A DNA stretch of 58,541 bases from Thalassospira xianhensis MCCC 1A02616 (GCF_003326475.1 NZ_JPWA01000031.1:1-58541), one strand, 5' to 3'. Counted from the first letter of the stretch, positions 44,601 to 54,124 are shown. The notes: a model not told the origin generated them from the sequence alone. A program made the numbers and translations.

Positions 44601-46007
44601 ATGACCACCAACGCCACCACCACGACAATCGATACTGCCCCGACCGCCAAAGGCAATTCCGCAGCCAGCCGCGATATCGCAAGCTATCTTCATCCCTATA
44701 CCAACCTTGCCACTCACGAAAAAACCGGGCCGCATATCATTTCAAAGGGTCACGGGATTTATGTGACCGATGACAATGGCCGCGATTTTATCGAAGGCAT
44801 GGCCGGTCTTTGGTGTGCGTCGCTGGGATTTGGCGAAAATCGCCTCGTGAAAGCCGCGACAAAGCAGCTTGAAACCCTGCCCTATTACCACACCTTCGCA
44901 TCGCGCAGCACCAACCCGGCGATTGACCTGGCCGAAAAGCTTTTGGAACTTGTACCTGTCCCGATGTCCAAGGTTTTCTTTGCCAATAGCGGATCAGAAG
45001 CAACTGATTCCGCGGTCAAGATGGTCTGGTATTATCACAATGCGATTGGCCAACCGGAAAAGAAGAAGATCATTTCGCGCAAGAAGGGCTATCACGGGGT
45101 GACAGTGGCTGCGGCCTCGATGACGGGGCTTCCGGGCAACCACAAAATGTTTGATCTGCCGATTGACCGCATCATCCATACCGAAACCCCGCATTACTGG
45201 CGCGAGGCCCAGCCCGGCGAGGAAGAAGAGGATTTCGCAACCCGTCTTGCCGAACAGCTTGAAGACCTGATTCAGGCAGAAGGTCCGGAAACCATCGGGG
45301 CGTTTATCGCCGAACCGATCATGGGAGCCGGTGGCGTGATCGTGCCGCCGCGCACCTATTTCGAAAAGGTGCAGGAAGTTTTGGACCGGTACGACATCCT
45401 GTTTATCGCCGACGAAGTCATATGCGGATTTGGCCGGACCGGACGGATGTTTGCCACCGAAACCTTCCGGCTTAAACCCGACATGATCACGGTCGCCAAG
45501 CAGCTTTCATCGGCCTATCAGCCGATTTCGGCCCTGTTCATCAATGACAAGATTTATCAGGCAGCGAAAAAGGCATCCGACGAGATCGGCACATTTGGCC
45601 ACGGCTTTACTTATTCCGGCCATCCGGTCGCGGCGGCCGTTGCGCTTGAAACTCTTAGAATCTATGAGGATGACGGCATTATCGACCATGTCCGCAATGT
45701 CATGTCGCCATTCCAGAAACGCCTCAAGGATCTCAATAAATTCGAACATGTCGGCGAAACCCGTGGGCGTGGCCTGATCGGGGCGTTTGAACTGGTCGAT
45801 GACAAATGCCTGAAAACCGGGATGCAGCCAACGGGCTTCGCCGGAAAGGCCGTTGTCGCAAAATGCCTGGAGCATGGCGTGATCCTGCGTGCACTTGGCG
45901 ATAGTGTCGCCTTCTGCCCGCCACTGATCATTACCGAACAGCAGGTCCACGATATGTTCGATAAGGTCGAAGCGGCTCTTGGGGATTGGCATCACAGCCT
46001 CGGCTGA
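44601..46007 (+). CDS. Class III omega-amino acid aminotransferase
   Basis: The protein has 468 residues, a PLP enzyme of fold type I. Signs are [40 protein letters not shown], the Asp motif [14 protein letters not shown] and the PLP lysine in [19 protein letters not shown]. It groups with aspartate-family annotated, pyruvate-dependent omega-transaminases (beta-alanine, putrescine or similar amines). The first 25 residues are Thr/Ala-rich and not conserved. It appears to be a single-gene unit. The exact donor cannot be read. Confidence 0.92.
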   Translation: MTTNATTTTIDTAPTAKGNSAASRDIASYLHPYTNLATHEKTGPHIISKGHGIYVTDDNGRDFIEGMAGLWCASLGFGENRLVKAATKQLETLPYYHTFASRSTNPAIDLAEKLLELVPVPMSKVFFANSGSEATDSAVKMVWYYHNAIGQPEKKKIISRKKGYHGVTVAAASMTGLPGNHKMFDLPIDRIIHTETPHYWREAQPGEEEEDFATRLAEQLEDLIQAEGPETIGAFIAEPIMGAGGVIVPPRTYFEKVQEVLDRYDILFIADEVICGFGRTGRMFATETFRLKPDMITVAKQLSSAYQPISALFINDKIYQAAKKASDEIGTFGHGFTYSGHPVAAAVALETLRIYEDDGIIDHVRNVMSPFQKRLKDLNKFEHVGETRGRGLIGAFELVDDKCLKTGMQPTGFAGKAVVAKCLEHGVILRALGDSVAFCPPLIITEQQVHDMFDKVEAALGDWHHSLG

Positions 46008-46044
46008 ACCAGCCCAAAGCATAAAACCTTTAAAAAACAATCAG

Positions 46045-46080
46045 ATGCCGCTACATCAAAAAAGATATAGCGGCATTATT
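46045..46080 (+). terminator. Probable terminator after the aminotransferase
   Basis: The arms ATGCCGCTA and TAGCGGCAT with a long loop are followed by a weak TTATTATT run. Confidence 0.5.
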
Positions 46081-46345
46081 ATAGCGATAAACGTTCAATT
46101 AATGGCAATTGATAGATTTTATTGCTTGTTTGAATTGATTTAATTGTGGGTCGGAAGTCCTTTCAAAACCTTGCCAAATGCGATCAATAGCGCCAAATTG
46201 GGAACAGGAATTGAACGGGGAACTGCCCAACGCCTCGAGTGATGGCAAGATCGACAAACAATGAATGGACGCCTTCTTTGACAGCTTGGTTCGCAGCAAC
46301 ACTGAAAACGACAATCGAAGTGAAACTGGAATCGCTTTAAAATTT

Positions 46346-46359
46346 TTGACAAGGGTCAA
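46346..46359 (+). promoter_or_regulatory. FNR/FixK-type box upstream of hemA
   Basis: TTGAC-AAGG-GTCAA is a perfect dyad of the FixK/FNR form TTGA(T/C)-N4-(A/G)TCAA. It lies about 176 bases before the hemA start. Confidence 0.65.
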
Positions 46360-46534
46360 TGCCAAGTCGGCAGCCATGTCCGATAAGGAAGTTATCAAGA
46401 CCCGGTCAAACGGGACCATGCTGATCCGGAAATGTACGCATATCCGGCCAGGACCAGAGCTTTGCCAAGGGTGAGAGAACGGGATGAAAGACAGCCCGTA
46501 CCTGCGGTAAAGAGACAGGCGAAAGACACAAAAG

Positions 46535-47752
46535 ATGAATTATAACACCTTCTTTAAAGACGCGTTGTCCGGCCTCAAGGCTGAAGGCCGTTACCGCGTA
46601 TTCGCCAATCTTGAACGCATCGTCGGTGAATTCCCCAAAGCCATGTATCATCCGGGAAATGGTGATGCACCGCGCAAAATTACTGTCTGGTGTTCAAACG
46701 ACTATCTCGGAATGGGCCAGCATCCCACGGTTCTTGAAGCCATGCAAAACGCCGTCACCGGTCAGGGCGGCGGTGCAGGAGGCACACGCAATATTTCCGG
46801 TTCCAACCATCTGCATGTCGCGCTCGAGCAGGAGCTCGCCGATCTGCATGGCAAGGAAGCCGCCCTTCTGATGACATCGGGCTATGTTGCCAACTGGACG
46901 ACGTTATCGACCCTTGGCTCGAAACTGCCTGATTGCGTGATCATTTCCGACTCGTTTAACCACAACTCCATGATCGAAGGCATGCGCCATTCCAAGGCGG
47001 AACGCCGGATCTGGAAGCATAACGATGTCGAACATCTTGAAGAAATCCTGCGCAACCTGGGGCCGAACCGGGCCAAGATCGTCGCGTTCGAGTCCGTTTA
47101 TTCAATGGATGGCGATATCGCCCCGATTGGCGAAATCCTTGATCTTTGCGAAAAATACAACGCGATTTCATATCTCGACGAAGTCCATGCGGTTGGCATG
47201 TATGGCCCGCGCGGCGGCGGCGTTGCCGAACGCGATGGCGTAATGGACCGCGTTGACATCGTCCAGGGCACGCTTGCCAAGGCATTTGGCGTGATCGGTG
47301 GCTATATCGCGGCCAAACATGAAATTGTCGATTTCGTACGCAGTTTCGGTAATGGCTTTATCTTCACCAGCTCCCATCCACCCAGTATTGCGGCCGGAGC
47401 ACTGGCCTCGGTCCGCCACCTCAAAGACAGCAATATCGAACGCGAAGCCCAGAAAGAACGTGCGGAAACGCTGCGCGAACGCATGCGGACCGCCGGTCTT
47501 CCGGTGATGGATGCGCCAAGCCATATCGTACCGCTGATGGTGGGCGATGCCGCAATGTGCAAGGAAGCCAGCGACCGCCTGCTGTTTGATCACGACATTT
47601 ATGTCCAGCCGATCAACTATCCTACCGTACCACGGGGCACTGAGCGCCTGCGTTTTACGCCGGGCCCGCTTCATAATGATGAATTGATCAATCATCTGAT
47701 CGACTCGCTTCTGGTGGTTTGGGGGCAGCTTGGTATTGCCAAAGCAGCCTGA
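46535..47752 (+). CDS. hemA: 5-aminolevulinate synthase
   Basis: The protein has 405 residues, the first enzyme of the C4 (Shemin) haem pathway, joining glycine and succinyl-CoA. Family signs are [74 protein letters not shown] and the PLP lysine in [15 protein letters not shown] near residue 248. The length is normal for alphaproteobacteria. With the hemN gene at 20 kb it is one of two haem genes here with an FNR-type site. A strong terminator follows. Confidence 0.96.
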   Translation: MNYNTFFKDALSGLKAEGRYRVFANLERIVGEFPKAMYHPGNGDAPRKITVWCSNDYLGMGQHPTVLEAMQNAVTGQGGGAGGTRNISGSNHLHVALEQELADLHGKEAALLMTSGYVANWTTLSTLGSKLPDCVIISDSFNHNSMIEGMRHSKAERRIWKHNDVEHLEEILRNLGPNRAKIVAFESVYSMDGDIAPIGEILDLCEKYNAISYLDEVHAVGMYGPRGGGVAERDGVMDRVDIVQGTLAKAFGVIGGYIAAKHEIVDFVRSFGNGFIFTSSHPPSIAAGALASVRHLKDSNIEREAQKERAETLRERMRTAGLPVMDAPSHIVPLMVGDAAMCKEASDRLLFDHDIYVQPINYPTVPRGTERLRFTPGPLHNDELINHLIDSLLVVWGQLGIAKAA

Positions 47753-47784
47753 GGCTTGAAATCCCTCTGCATATGACAGAAACC

Positions 47785-47819
47785 GAAGGCCGTGGATTAT
47801 CGACGGCCTTCTTTTTTTG
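47785..47819 (+). terminator. Rho-independent terminator after hemA
   Basis: A 9-base stem (GAAGGCCGT and complement) is followed by seven T. Confidence 0.9.
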
Positions 47820-48018
47820 TCTGCCACCCATTGCTGGAGCACCTGTCTGCATATCGGGGAATGGTTGTTCTCGTGATGCGGTTGTTTGCTTTCGAAACTT
47901 CCCATCCTATATTGAAGCGGTTGCCATCACACGGTGTTGGAACAGAAACCATTTGCCACCTTGCAATTAAGAACCGTTCGCGTTAACTTCGATGCCTGCA
48001 ACATGACAGGGATCGTTT

Positions 48019-48558
48019 ATGTATTCGGATAGAACCTTGCTGCCCAAAGAATGTCTGCGCCTGTGCGCACTTGGCACCCTTGCCCTTTCCGATAAACCGA
48101 TCAGCTATGCCGATCTGGCCAATTCAGTGCGCCATTTTACCGCCCATATCATGGGACCGTCGCTTGATATGATGGGGAGTTCCCTTCAGCTTCTTAAGCT
48201 TGAAGGGTTGGTACGCGAAGATTGCAACAGCGGGTCATATTCGGATGCGCAATTGTCACTGACCAAAGCCGGGCACGACAAGTTCAAGGAACTGATGCGG
48301 GGAACACTTCGCGATACATCAGGCGAGCTTTCGCGACTTGTGATGGCGCTTAAAATGCGTTTCCTGCATTTACTGGATGATGAGACACGCCGCGACCAGA
48401 TCGAAATCCTACATGATGTTTGTGAACTGGAACTTGATCGCGTTCTGGCACTGCGTGAAGAACATGCGAAAGAGGCCGCTCCGTTCACCGGATGGCTTGA
48501 CATGGAAGCGCGTCGACTGGAACAAAAGCGCGATTGGCTGAAAAGTCTGTTGGCCTAA
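48019..48558 (+). CDS. PadR-like winged-helix protein
   Basis: The protein has 179 residues. The first about 90 residues look like a winged helix (LRLCALGTLALSDKPISYAD, SLQLLKLEGLVREDC). The C-terminal part is a charged helical region (QIEILHDVCELELDRVLAL, then MEARRLEQKRDWLKSLLA) like the dimerisation helices of PadR proteins. The exact family is uncertain. An AGGG lies seven bases before the ATG. The GNAT gene follows 76 bases later. Confidence 0.75.
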   Translation: MYSDRTLLPKECLRLCALGTLALSDKPISYADLANSVRHFTAHIMGPSLDMMGSSLQLLKLEGLVREDCNSGSYSDAQLSLTKAGHDKFKELMRGTLRDTSGELSRLVMALKMRFLHLLDDETRRDQIEILHDVCELELDRVLALREEHAKEAAPFTGWLDMEARRLEQKRDWLKSLLA

Positions 48559-48634
48559 TTCCAATTCCCGTTATAGTCGAGAGACAGACCTGCAGGTAGC
48601 GGGTGCCAAGTCACAGGATGGGACGGGTCCGATC

Positions 48635-49141
48635 ATGCTTATCCGCGATGAGACAGAGGCCGATATTCCGGCCATCCACGCGTTGCTGGCGAGTGCGTTT
48701 GCAACCGCGCCACATAGCCAGCAAACCGAACACCTGATCGTTGATGCATTGCGCGACAAGGGCCGGTTGAGCCTGTCACTCGTGGCAATCGAAGATGATG
48801 AACTTGTCGGTTGCGTTGCCTTTTCACCGGTAAAAATCGATGGCCGAGAAAGCGACTGGTTCGGTCTTGGCCCGGTTGCGGTCAACCCCGACCGACAGGG
48901 CTTGGGCATCGGATCGGAGTTGATCCAGGCTGGGATCGCCAGACTGCGCGTCAATGATGCAGCTGGCTGCGTGGTTCTTGGTGAACCAGGCTATTACAGC
49001 CGCTTTGGCTTTGCCCCCCTGCCCGATCTGAAACTGGAAGGCGTTCCCGAACAGTATTTCATGGCCCGACCGCTGATTGATATTGTTCCAGTGGGAAATG
49101 TTGATTATGACCCGGCCTTTTATATCGCCCCTCAGAACTGA
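48635..49141 (+). CDS. GNAT family N-acetyltransferase, YhbS-like
   Basis: The protein has 168 residues. The acetyl-CoA loop is VNPDRQGLGIGSELIQAGIA at about residue 87, and the N-terminal LIRDETEADIPAIHALLASA and the late GEPGYYSRFGFAP fit the YhbS subgroup. The acceptor is unknown. It faces the SDR gene convergently. Confidence 0.9.
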   Translation: MLIRDETEADIPAIHALLASAFATAPHSQQTEHLIVDALRDKGRLSLSLVAIEDDELVGCVAFSPVKIDGRESDWFGLGPVAVNPDRQGLGIGSELIQAGIARLRVNDAAGCVVLGEPGYYSRFGFAPLPDLKLEGVPEQYFMARPLIDIVPVGNVDYDPAFYIAPQN

Positions 49142-49232
49142 CCAATAGAAAACAGCCGGAACTTCCAAGCTGTCAGTCGTTTGATCGCTTATCATCAACA
49201 GCTGTTGCTGCCCCGTTGATCCGGATTTCGGC

Positions 49233-49976
49233 TCAGTACAAATGCTGCCCGCCGGTTACAAAAATTTCCGTGCCGGTGACATAGCTGCTGTCTTCGCCGA
49301 CCAGATAGTGCACCGCGGCCGCCACGTCTTCGGGGGTGCCCATACGGTTCATGGGAATACGCGGGACCAGTGCCTCGTATTCCGGGGAAATCATTGCGGT
49401 TTTGATTTCGCCGGGGGCAACAGCATTAACCCTCACGCCAAGTTCGGCAAATTCCACCGCCATTTCGCGGGTCAGACCGGACAATGCCGCCTTTGACGTC
49501 GAATAGGCCGATCCGGCAAAGGGATGGACATAATGACCTGCGATCGAGGTGATGTTGCAAATCGCCCCCTTGCCCCGGTGCAGGGCGGCGGCAAAGCCAC
49601 GCGACAAAGTCAGCGGAGTAAAGAAGTTCAGTTCGAACACATCACGCCATGCCTCGATATCGCCATTCAGGCAGCCCAGCCGTTCCTTGTAAGGCGTTTT
49701 GGGCGATACACCTGCATTGTTCACCAGCGCATGCAGCGGATCATCGCCCAGCACTTCGTTGGCTTGTTTGATGAAAAGTTCGACATCTTCGGGTTTGGAA
49801 AGATCGGCGGCGATATGAATACCCTGTGCCGGATCACGCGGGCAACTGGGCGGCGGGGCTTCACGTGAACAGCAAATCACCCGCCAGCCACGCGCGGCAA
49901 AATAACCGACCGTAACATGGCCAATTCCACGGCTTGCACCGGTCAGGACAACGGTTTTCGGGGCATTGGCATTCAT
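49233..49976 (-). CDS. SDR family NAD(P)-dependent oxidoreductase
   Basis: The protein has 247 residues. The cofactor motif TGASRGIGHVTVGYF is at the start, NNAGVS near residue 87 and the catalytic YSTSKAA near 158 after a Ser in NITSIAGHY. The C-terminal DVAAAVHYLVGEDSSYVTGT is typical. The cofactor loop ends in CSREAP, which would allow NADP. The substrate is unknown. The gene stands alone, divergent from the SRAP gene. Confidence 0.92.
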   Translation of the reverse strand: MNANAPKTVVLTGASRGIGHVTVGYFAARGWRVICCSREAPPPSCPRDPAQGIHIAADLSKPEDVELFIKQANEVLGDDPLHALVNNAGVSPKTPYKERLGCLNGDIEAWRDVFELNFFTPLTLSRGFAAALHRGKGAICNITSIAGHYVHPFAGSAYSTSKAALSGLTREMAVEFAELGVRVNAVAPGEIKTAMISPEYEALVPRIPMNRMGTPEDVAAAVHYLVGEDSSYVTGTEIFVTGGQHLY

Positions 49977-50156
49977 TGGGCCGCTCTTTCAAATCCCGCG
50001 CGCCGAAGTGGCGCGTTATATTTTATCGTCATGTTCTTATAGCATTACGGTCCGTCGCAAGCACGCATCGCAACACGCGCTCCTATATAGGACGAAGGTT
50101 GTGTCAAAACCAGTCAAACGGCTATGATCATTGTCAATTCAGGAACGGACAATCCA

Positions 50157-50831
50157 ATGTGCAGCCAATATCAGCTTATCAGCGACATGAACGCGTTTCA
50201 GACACAACTGGCCATCGATCTTGGGGATGTTATTCGTAGGCAGGTGTCCGATTTTACCGAGCAGCAGGATGACGAAAGCCAGAGTGATGACTCGGCGTTT
50301 GAAAACCTCTCGGGCATTCGTCGCCCGACAGATCCGGTCATTGTCGTCCTGCCCGGTCAGAAACCAGCCCTGCGGCGCTGGGGTTTAAGCGTTTCGAACC
50401 TGAATGCACCACTGATCAATGCCCGTGCCGAAACCCTTGATCAAAAGCCGACCTTTCGACCGTTGCTCGAACGGCGATGTTTGATCCCGGCCACAAGCTG
50501 GTTTGAATGGCGCAAGGACGGCGCAGTCAAACACAAAACCCGCATCACCCTACCCGATCATCAGCCGGTGCTGTTTGCCGGGCTTGAAAACGGAACCGAG
50601 GCGGTGATTATCACCTGCGTCCCCGCGCCCTCGATCGCGCATATCCACGACAGAATGCCCGCCTTAATCGGGCCGAACCATATCGCCGGATGGCTTGATC
50701 CCGCCAATCGGTTTGACACTGTGCGTCACATGCTGAGTCCGGTGCCCGATCATGTTCTGAAATGGTCCGAAGATTTGCAAGACGGCCCTAAAACCGCCAA
50801 GCAGGATGACGGCCAGATCAATCTGTTCTGA
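50157..50831 (+). CDS. SRAP (YedK/HMCES) family protein
   Basis: The protein has 224 residues. In this family Cys2, after Met removal, forms a covalent link with abasic sites in single-stranded DNA. The start at 50157 gives MCSQYQLI with Cys at position 2; the frame extends to 50124 but that would bury the Cys. Other active-site parts are NARAET near residue 80, SWFEWRKDG (Glu) near 110 and HDRMPALIG (His) near 165. Two oddities are CSQY in place of the common CGR, and an acidic insert (TEQQDDESQSDD) at about residue 35. Confidence 0.88.
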   Translation: MCSQYQLISDMNAFQTQLAIDLGDVIRRQVSDFTEQQDDESQSDDSAFENLSGIRRPTDPVIVVLPGQKPALRRWGLSVSNLNAPLINARAETLDQKPTFRPLLERRCLIPATSWFEWRKDGAVKHKTRITLPDHQPVLFAGLENGTEAVIITCVPAPSIAHIHDRMPALIGPNHIAGWLDPANRFDTVRHMLSPVPDHVLKWSEDLQDGPKTAKQDDGQINLF

Positions 50832-50855
50832 TCAATCAGGCACGGATTTGACGGG

Positions 50856-51044
50856 TTATTCGCTATCCACGTCGTTCGCCGCGCAGGGCGCTGCATTGCA
50901 AGTGCTAACAGGTTTGGCAGCAGCACCATCATACCCGGCGACAACCGCACCAAGATCGGGCAAACCGACATTCCGGCGGGCAAGTTCCCGGGCCAGATCT
51001 TCGGACATGGAAGCGAAATCAATGACATCGCGAAGTGATAACAT
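50856..51044 (-). CDS. Small hypothetical protein
   Basis: The protein has 62 residues, beginning with a helical segment (MLSLRDVIDFASMSEDLARE) and ending with a Cys/Ala-rich tail (STCNAAPCAANDVDSE). AGGGGAA five bases before the ATG supports this start over the longer frame to 51209, which would translate through a terminator. No family was recognised. It lies between convergent SRAP and the terminator of the universal stress gene. Confidence 0.55.
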   Translation of the reverse strand: MLSLRDVIDFASMSEDLARELARRNVGLPDLGAVVAGYDGAAAKPVSTCNAAPCAANDVDSE

Positions 51045-51163
51045 GGGAATTCCCCTGCCAGACGTTTCTTCCACCGTGCGGAACACCTCGTTCCGGGTTT
51101 GCGCCCATGGGGTTCCGTCTTTGTAAGATTTTGGTAACGGTGGCGGGTTTTCTTCGCAGACGC

Positions 51164-51196
51164 AACAAAAAAAGGCGCAGAAGACTGCGCCTTTAG
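51164..51196 (-). terminator. Rho-independent terminator after a universal stress gene
   Basis: On the minus strand a perfect 10-base stem (AAAGGCGCAG and complement) with a four-base loop is followed by TTTTTGTTG. Confidence 0.9.
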
Positions 51197-51259
51197 TGTC
51201 ATATACCAATGATCATACAAATAATCATCCGGATTTCAGGATGTTACGTGACCTATGGG

Positions 51260-52117
51260 TCAATGCATTATCCAAAGCGGCAAAGTGCATTTTGCCAGTA
51301 TATCCTGCGTCACCCCGCCAAGGATCATTTCCTTGAAACGTGAATGGCTGTACGCACCCAGAACAATGCTATCGGCACCGACCTTTTCCGCCTCGGATAT
51401 CAAGGCACTAGCAACATGCGACTGTTCGGACAATTCCGACACCCGTGCCTCGACTCCGTGCCAAAGGAACTGTTCGGCCAGTGCCTTGGCACACGCACGA
51501 CCATGGGGGACTTCACCAACACTGACGATGGTGACTTCCTTGGCCGTGCGCAGAAGTGGCATGGCCGATGTCACGGCGCGCGCGGCTTCGACACCGCCAT
51601 TCCAGGCAATCACGACTTTTTCACCAACGGTTTCGGGTGTTTTTTCCGGCGCAACCAGTAACGGGCGACCGGTTTCCATCAGGGCGGCATCAAAGGTTAG
51701 CGACGCTGCTGCTTCGCGCGGATCGCGTCCAATCACGACAAGATCAAACAAACGACCACGTCGTGCGACCGTTTCGTCCTCCCGACCGTTATCCCGCCGC
51801 CATGCGCAGGTCGCCTGAAGGTCAGGCATCGGAACCGCAGCCTCGGCAACGGCAGCGGCATCGCGTGCCGCGTCATATGCTGCACGCCCGCGGGTTTCAC
51901 GTCGCTGGGTTTCGCTTTCTGCAGCCCGCATCATTTCTTCGATGATCAGACCCGACATGCCTTCACCGACAATCGGAATCGCATCCTGAGGTTCGGCCGC
52001 GACAAACAGTGCTTCGAGATGTGCATTAAATCTTTTGGCCGTCCGAAACGCCAGATCAAGTACTCGCTGGTCTATATTCGAACCTGCCACCGGAGCCAGA
52101 ATCGTTCTTACTGCCAT
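51260..52117 (-). CDS. Universal stress protein, tandem UspA domains
   Basis: The protein has 285 residues. The first UspA domain starts AVRTILAPVAGSNIDQRVLD and the second near residue 160 (GEKVVIAWNGGVEAARAV). The second ends with the nucleotide-type motif GAYSHSRFKEMILGGVTQDI. It resembles the protein at 43563-44405 in layout. GGGAG eight bases upstream fixes the ATG at 52117. An FNR-type box lies 114 bases upstream, and a perfect dyad is in the leader. Confidence 0.9.
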   Translation of the reverse strand: MAVRTILAPVAGSNIDQRVLDLAFRTAKRFNAHLEALFVAAEPQDAIPIVGEGMSGLIIEEMMRAAESETQRRETRGRAAYDAARDAAAVAEAAVPMPDLQATCAWRRDNGREDETVARRGRLFDLVVIGRDPREAAASLTFDAALMETGRPLLVAPEKTPETVGEKVVIAWNGGVEAARAVTSAMPLLRTAKEVTIVSVGEVPHGRACAKALAEQFLWHGVEARVSELSEQSHVASALISEAEKVGADSIVLGAYSHSRFKEMILGGVTQDILAKCTLPLWIMH

Positions 52118-52138
52118 CGCACTCACTCCCGAGATTGG

Positions 52139-52154
52139 TGTGTCTTTCGACACA
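52139..52154. promoter_or_regulatory. Dyad in the leader of the universal stress gene
   Basis: TGTGTC-tttc-GACACA is a perfect 6-4-6 dyad, 22 bases before the gene start. It could be an operator or an RNA hairpin. Confidence 0.4.
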
Positions 52155-52230
52155 TATGCCTTGTTGCGGTCAGTTCAACGCGTCAAAACGTCATGCAGGC
52201 CTATTCTGCAACTGCAAAACGCATCTTTCC

Positions 52231-52244
52231 TTGTTCAAGATCAA
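52231..52244 (-). promoter_or_regulatory. FNR-type box upstream of the universal stress gene
   Basis: Read on the minus strand it is TTGAT-CTTG-AACAA, nine of ten consensus positions, and lies 114 bases before the gene start at 52117. Confidence 0.65.
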
Positions 52245-52426
52245 AACTTTCATAAAAGAACCCGTTTAATCAACGAAACCGGCCTTTCCGCTACGAATTG
52301 CTTAGCTGGTGACGAAATCCAGTGTAACATCAAACCAATGCGTTGCCGAACTACGAAGATTAAATAGATTAACCGGTTTGTCGAATTCAATGCGCCAGAA
52401 AATAGCCGAACCGACTGCGAGAATGG

Positions 52427-52744
52427 ATGCTACGCCTGATGCCTTATAGCAATTTACACAAAAACGCTCGTGATGCTGCGGAGTTCCTGAAAACATTGGG
52501 AAATGAATGGCGCCTTATGGTTCTTTGTTCACTGGGAACAACCGAAAAATCGGTCAGCACTCTGGAAGGTGAACTTGGCATCAAGCAATCGGCTCTATCA
52601 CAGCACCTTGCCAGATTACGCCGTGACGGGCTGGTGAAGACGCGCAGGGAATCGCAAACGATTTATTACTCGCTGGCCAATCCCGATATCATGAAGATCA
52701 TCGGCGTATTGCAGGAAGTATTCTGCCCTCCCGAAGAGGCTTAA
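52427..52744 (+). CDS. ArsR family regulator, BigR/SqrR-like
   Basis: The protein has 105 residues. The winged helix is clear (KTLGNEWRLMVLCSLGTTEK, then LGIKQSALSQHLARLRRDGL and an IYYSLA wing). Both cysteines that form the redox switch of BigR/SqrR sulfide sensors are in place: one in LMVLCSL near residue 34 and one in EVFCPPEE near the C-terminus. It therefore probably senses reactive sulfur or oxidants rather than metals. No sulfide-oxidising genes are adjacent, so its targets lie elsewhere or it controls the divergent stress gene. Confidence 0.88.
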   Translation: MLRLMPYSNLHKNARDAAEFLKTLGNEWRLMVLCSLGTTEKSVSTLEGELGIKQSALSQHLARLRRDGLVKTRRESQTIYYSLANPDIMKIIGVLQEVFCPPEEA

Positions 52745-52818
52745 GACTTCCAACTACCCCAAACGCACTGATCCCTGCGGTTTGCTTTTCCGGAATCTGG
52801 CAACGTTTCCGAAGCCTC

Positions 52819-53439
52819 TCAGGGGAACAGCTTCTGCAGGTTCCACCCCTTGTCTTCGGCATCCCGGGTATAAAGCTGGCGATCATGCAGGCGAAATTTG
52901 CCCTCGGACCAGAACTCGATACGATCAGGGATCAGACGGAAACCGCCCCAATGTTCGGGGCGCGGCACTTTGCCCAGTCCGAATTTGGCGGTAAATTCAG
53001 CAACCCGTTTTTCCAGATCGAACCGGCCGCTCATTGGACGGGACTGGATCGAAGCCCAGGCACCAAGCTGGCTGCCGCGCGGACGCGATGCAAAATATTC
53101 ATCCGATTCTGCACCATCAACGCGCGTTACCGCACCTTCGATACGCACGCATTTTTCAAGCGATTTCCAGTGAAAGCACAATGCAGCAAAGCTGTTTTCG
53201 GCAAGCTGATCACCCTTGCGGCTTTCATAATTGGTATAAAAAACAAAGCCGCGCTCGTCGAACCCCTTTAGCAGAACGATACGTGCCGATGGCCGCCCGT
53301 TGGCATCAGCTGTCGCCAGCGTCATCGCATCGGGATACGGTTTCTCCTTGTTTTTCGCCTCGTTAAACCACACGTCAAAAAGATCGAACGGAACCGCGTG
53401 GGCTTCATGCCCAATTTTTGGCGTATTTTTTTCGTCCAT
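52819..53439 (-). CDS. pdxH: Pyridoxamine 5'-phosphate oxidase
   Basis: The protein has 206 residues. It oxidises pyridoxamine or pyridoxine phosphate to PLP with FMN and oxygen. Family signs are MTLATADANGRPSARIVLLK, FVFYTNYESRKGDQL, the SRPRGSQLGAWASIQS segment and the C-terminal WGGFRLIPDRIEFW plus RLHDRQLY. A weak AAGGA lies 12 bases before the ATG. It supplies the cofactor used by HemA and the aminotransferase in this window, although no genetic link is seen. Confidence 0.94.
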   Translation of the reverse strand: MDEKNTPKIGHEAHAVPFDLFDVWFNEAKNKEKPYPDAMTLATADANGRPSARIVLLKGFDERGFVFYTNYESRKGDQLAENSFAALCFHWKSLEKCVRIEGAVTRVDGAESDEYFASRPRGSQLGAWASIQSRPMSGRFDLEKRVAEFTAKFGLGKVPRPEHWGGFRLIPDRIEFWSEGKFRLHDRQLYTRDAEDKGWNLQKLFP

Positions 53440-53587
53440 TGGGGTCAGGATTCCTTTGATAGTTCAAAATCCGCACCAAATTCGAAAGATACGGGTTTTG
53501 GATATACGTGAAACGACATACTCAAGATCGTTCCGTAGATACAGAACATATCGGTTGGGACAGGAAAGACAAGGTAGGCAAATAAAT

Positions 53588-54064
53588 ATGAAATTCCGTC
53601 ATATCGTTATCCCCGTCGTGATGACCGCATTCATTGCCGGTTGTGCACAGGATCAGGGTCAGAAACAGACCGCCGGCACCCTTCTGGGCGCGGTTGGTGG
53701 TGCTGTTGCCGGTGCCCAGTTCGGTAAAGGATCGGGGCAGCTCGTAGGCGTTGCACTTGGTACGCTTGCCGGAGCCTTTATCGGCAGTGAAGTAGGCCGG
53801 TCGCTTGACAATGCGGACCGTGCCATCATGGCGCAGAACACCCAGCGGACACTTGAAAGTGCCCCCACGGGCCAGACTTCAACCTGGAACAATCCCGATA
53901 CCGGTGCGCGGGGGACGGTAACCCCGGTTCGCACCTATCAGGAACCGAAGACCCAGGAATATTGCCGCGAATATCAGCAAACAGTAACCATCGGCGGCAA
54001 GCAGGAAGAGGCTTATGGCACGGCATGCCGCAAGCCGGATGGCAGCTGGGAAGTTGTGAACTGA
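53588..54064 (+). CDS. Glycine-zipper lipoprotein, surface antigen-like
   Basis: The protein has 158 residues. A lipoprotein signal ends in FIAGC near residue 18. Then come two glycine-zipper segments (TLLGAVGGAVAGAQFGKGSG and LVGVALGTLAGAFIGSEVG), like the SlyB/RT0821 outer-membrane group. The C-terminal part has CREYQQTVTIGGKQEEAYGT followed by a final ACRKPDGSWE strand, typical of the RT0821/Lpp0805 surface-protein domain. The open frame extends far upstream but the lipobox fixes the start. A terminator follows. Confidence 0.85.
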   Translation: MKFRHIVIPVVMTAFIAGCAQDQGQKQTAGTLLGAVGGAVAGAQFGKGSGQLVGVALGTLAGAFIGSEVGRSLDNADRAIMAQNTQRTLESAPTGQTSTWNNPDTGARGTVTPVRTYQEPKTQEYCREYQQTVTIGGKQEEAYGTACRKPDGSWEVVN

Positions 54065-54082
54065 TCTTCACGGAATGACATT

Positions 54083-54124
54083 TAAAAAAAGCGGCGCGTT
54101 CCTTGCGGACAGCGCCGCTTTTTC
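54083..54124 (+). terminator. Rho-independent terminator
   Basis: The arms AGCGGCGC and GCGCCGCT, with a 14-base loop, are followed by five T. Confidence 0.85.

Larger units (their letters stand above)
46008..46534. other. 527-bp region upstream of hemA
   Basis: It contains the aminotransferase terminator and the FNR/FixK-type box. A minus-strand frame of 106 codons at 46099-46419 is open but shows codon use unlike the neighbours. The region is more AT-rich than average and is best read as the long hemA promoter region. Confidence 0.55.
52118..52426. other. 309-bp divergent promoter region
   Basis: It separates the universal stress gene from the ArsR-type gene and holds the FNR-type box and the dyad listed separately. 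No further gene is seen. Confidence 0.5.

Noticed and set aside
46099..46419. Minus-strand open frame of 106 codons upstream of hemA
   Set aside because: It uses codons such as ATA, TTA and CGA that the neighbours avoid, has only a weak ribosome site, and contains the FNR/FixK-type dyad. It could still be a small orphan gene, but the promoter reading is better.
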